This document shows, in pieces, positions 5,890 to 5,898 of a stretch of 5,898 bases of DNA (its first letter is position 1; the number at the start of each line of letters is the position of its first letter). This DNA comes from an uncultured Porphyromonas sp. Lineage in GTDB: Bacteria > Bacteroidota > Bacteroidia > Bacteroidales > Porphyromonadaceae. The notes below the pieces were generated by a model. The model was given only the letters and a program-made list of their open reading frames with translations. It searched no databases and was not told the DNA's origin. A program made the translations under genes and the position numbers. The DNA lies in assembly GCA_946222055.1 (NCBI GenBank), contig CAMIEW010000071.1:1-5898 (forward strand), written 5' to 3'.

Positions 5890-5898
5890 CTATTTATG

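Larger units (their letters stand above)
5443..5898. other. Non-coding, hairpin-rich region upstream of the receptor cluster
   Basis: This stretch of about 450 bp holds no gene I can support. The only long frame on the minus strand (5507-5884) runs through the inverted repeats, is rich in Arg, Ser, Cys and Pro, and lacks a signal peptide, a hydrophobic core or any recognisable motif. The promoter and operator occupy the left end. The rest contains a terminator-like hairpin, small GAA/TTC-loop hairpins and two concentric inverted repeats, listed separately. No tRNA, rRNA or CRISPR pattern was seen. Confidence 0.6.

Overview
The window looks like a chromosomal segment of a Bacteroidales bacterium, most probably a Porphyromonas-like species. 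Three things point that way: a TonB-dependent receptor with the N-terminal carboxypeptidase-D-like domain typical of Bacteroidota; lipoproteins encoded beside it; and a promoter -7 element of the Bacteroidota type (TAnnTTTG), with no clear Shine-Dalgarno sequences. The genus is an impression from protein flavour and apparent base composition, and no database search was possible.

Every supportable gene is on the minus strand, so the window reads right to left. From 5898 to about 5443 is roughly 450 bp with no convincing gene but dense inverted repeats: two concentric inverted repeats sharing a centre near 5800, several small GAA/TTC-loop hairpins, and a terminator-like hairpin at 5587-5616. 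Next comes a promoter (-7 element at 5435-5442), with a perfect 7-4-7 palindrome at 5465-5482 placed like an operator. Four genes follow: a 123-aa membrane-anchored, histidine-bearing protein (5048-5419); a 182-bp gap with an 8-bp hairpin; a 794-aa TonB-dependent outer-membrane receptor (2481-4865); a 440-aa lipoprotein (1145-2467); and a second lipoprotein (1-1135), whose C-terminus runs off the left edge. The last three genes are only 13 and 9 bp apart and almost certainly share a transcript.

The two lipoproteins align with each other at several motifs, so they look like a tandem duplication. The most economical reading is an outer-membrane import system: the receptor takes up a scarce nutrient with TonB energy, the two lipoproteins act as partners at the outer membrane or cell surface, and the small protein acts at the inner membrane or periplasm. 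Histidines occur in the small protein, the receptor plug (GSDHAPEIDH), the receptor barrel (HNHP) and both lipoproteins (HQHFF; HPHGGGKLH). Together with the palindrome at the promoter, this suggests a metal such as zinc, or a metal complex. That substrate is inference, not something the sequence proves.
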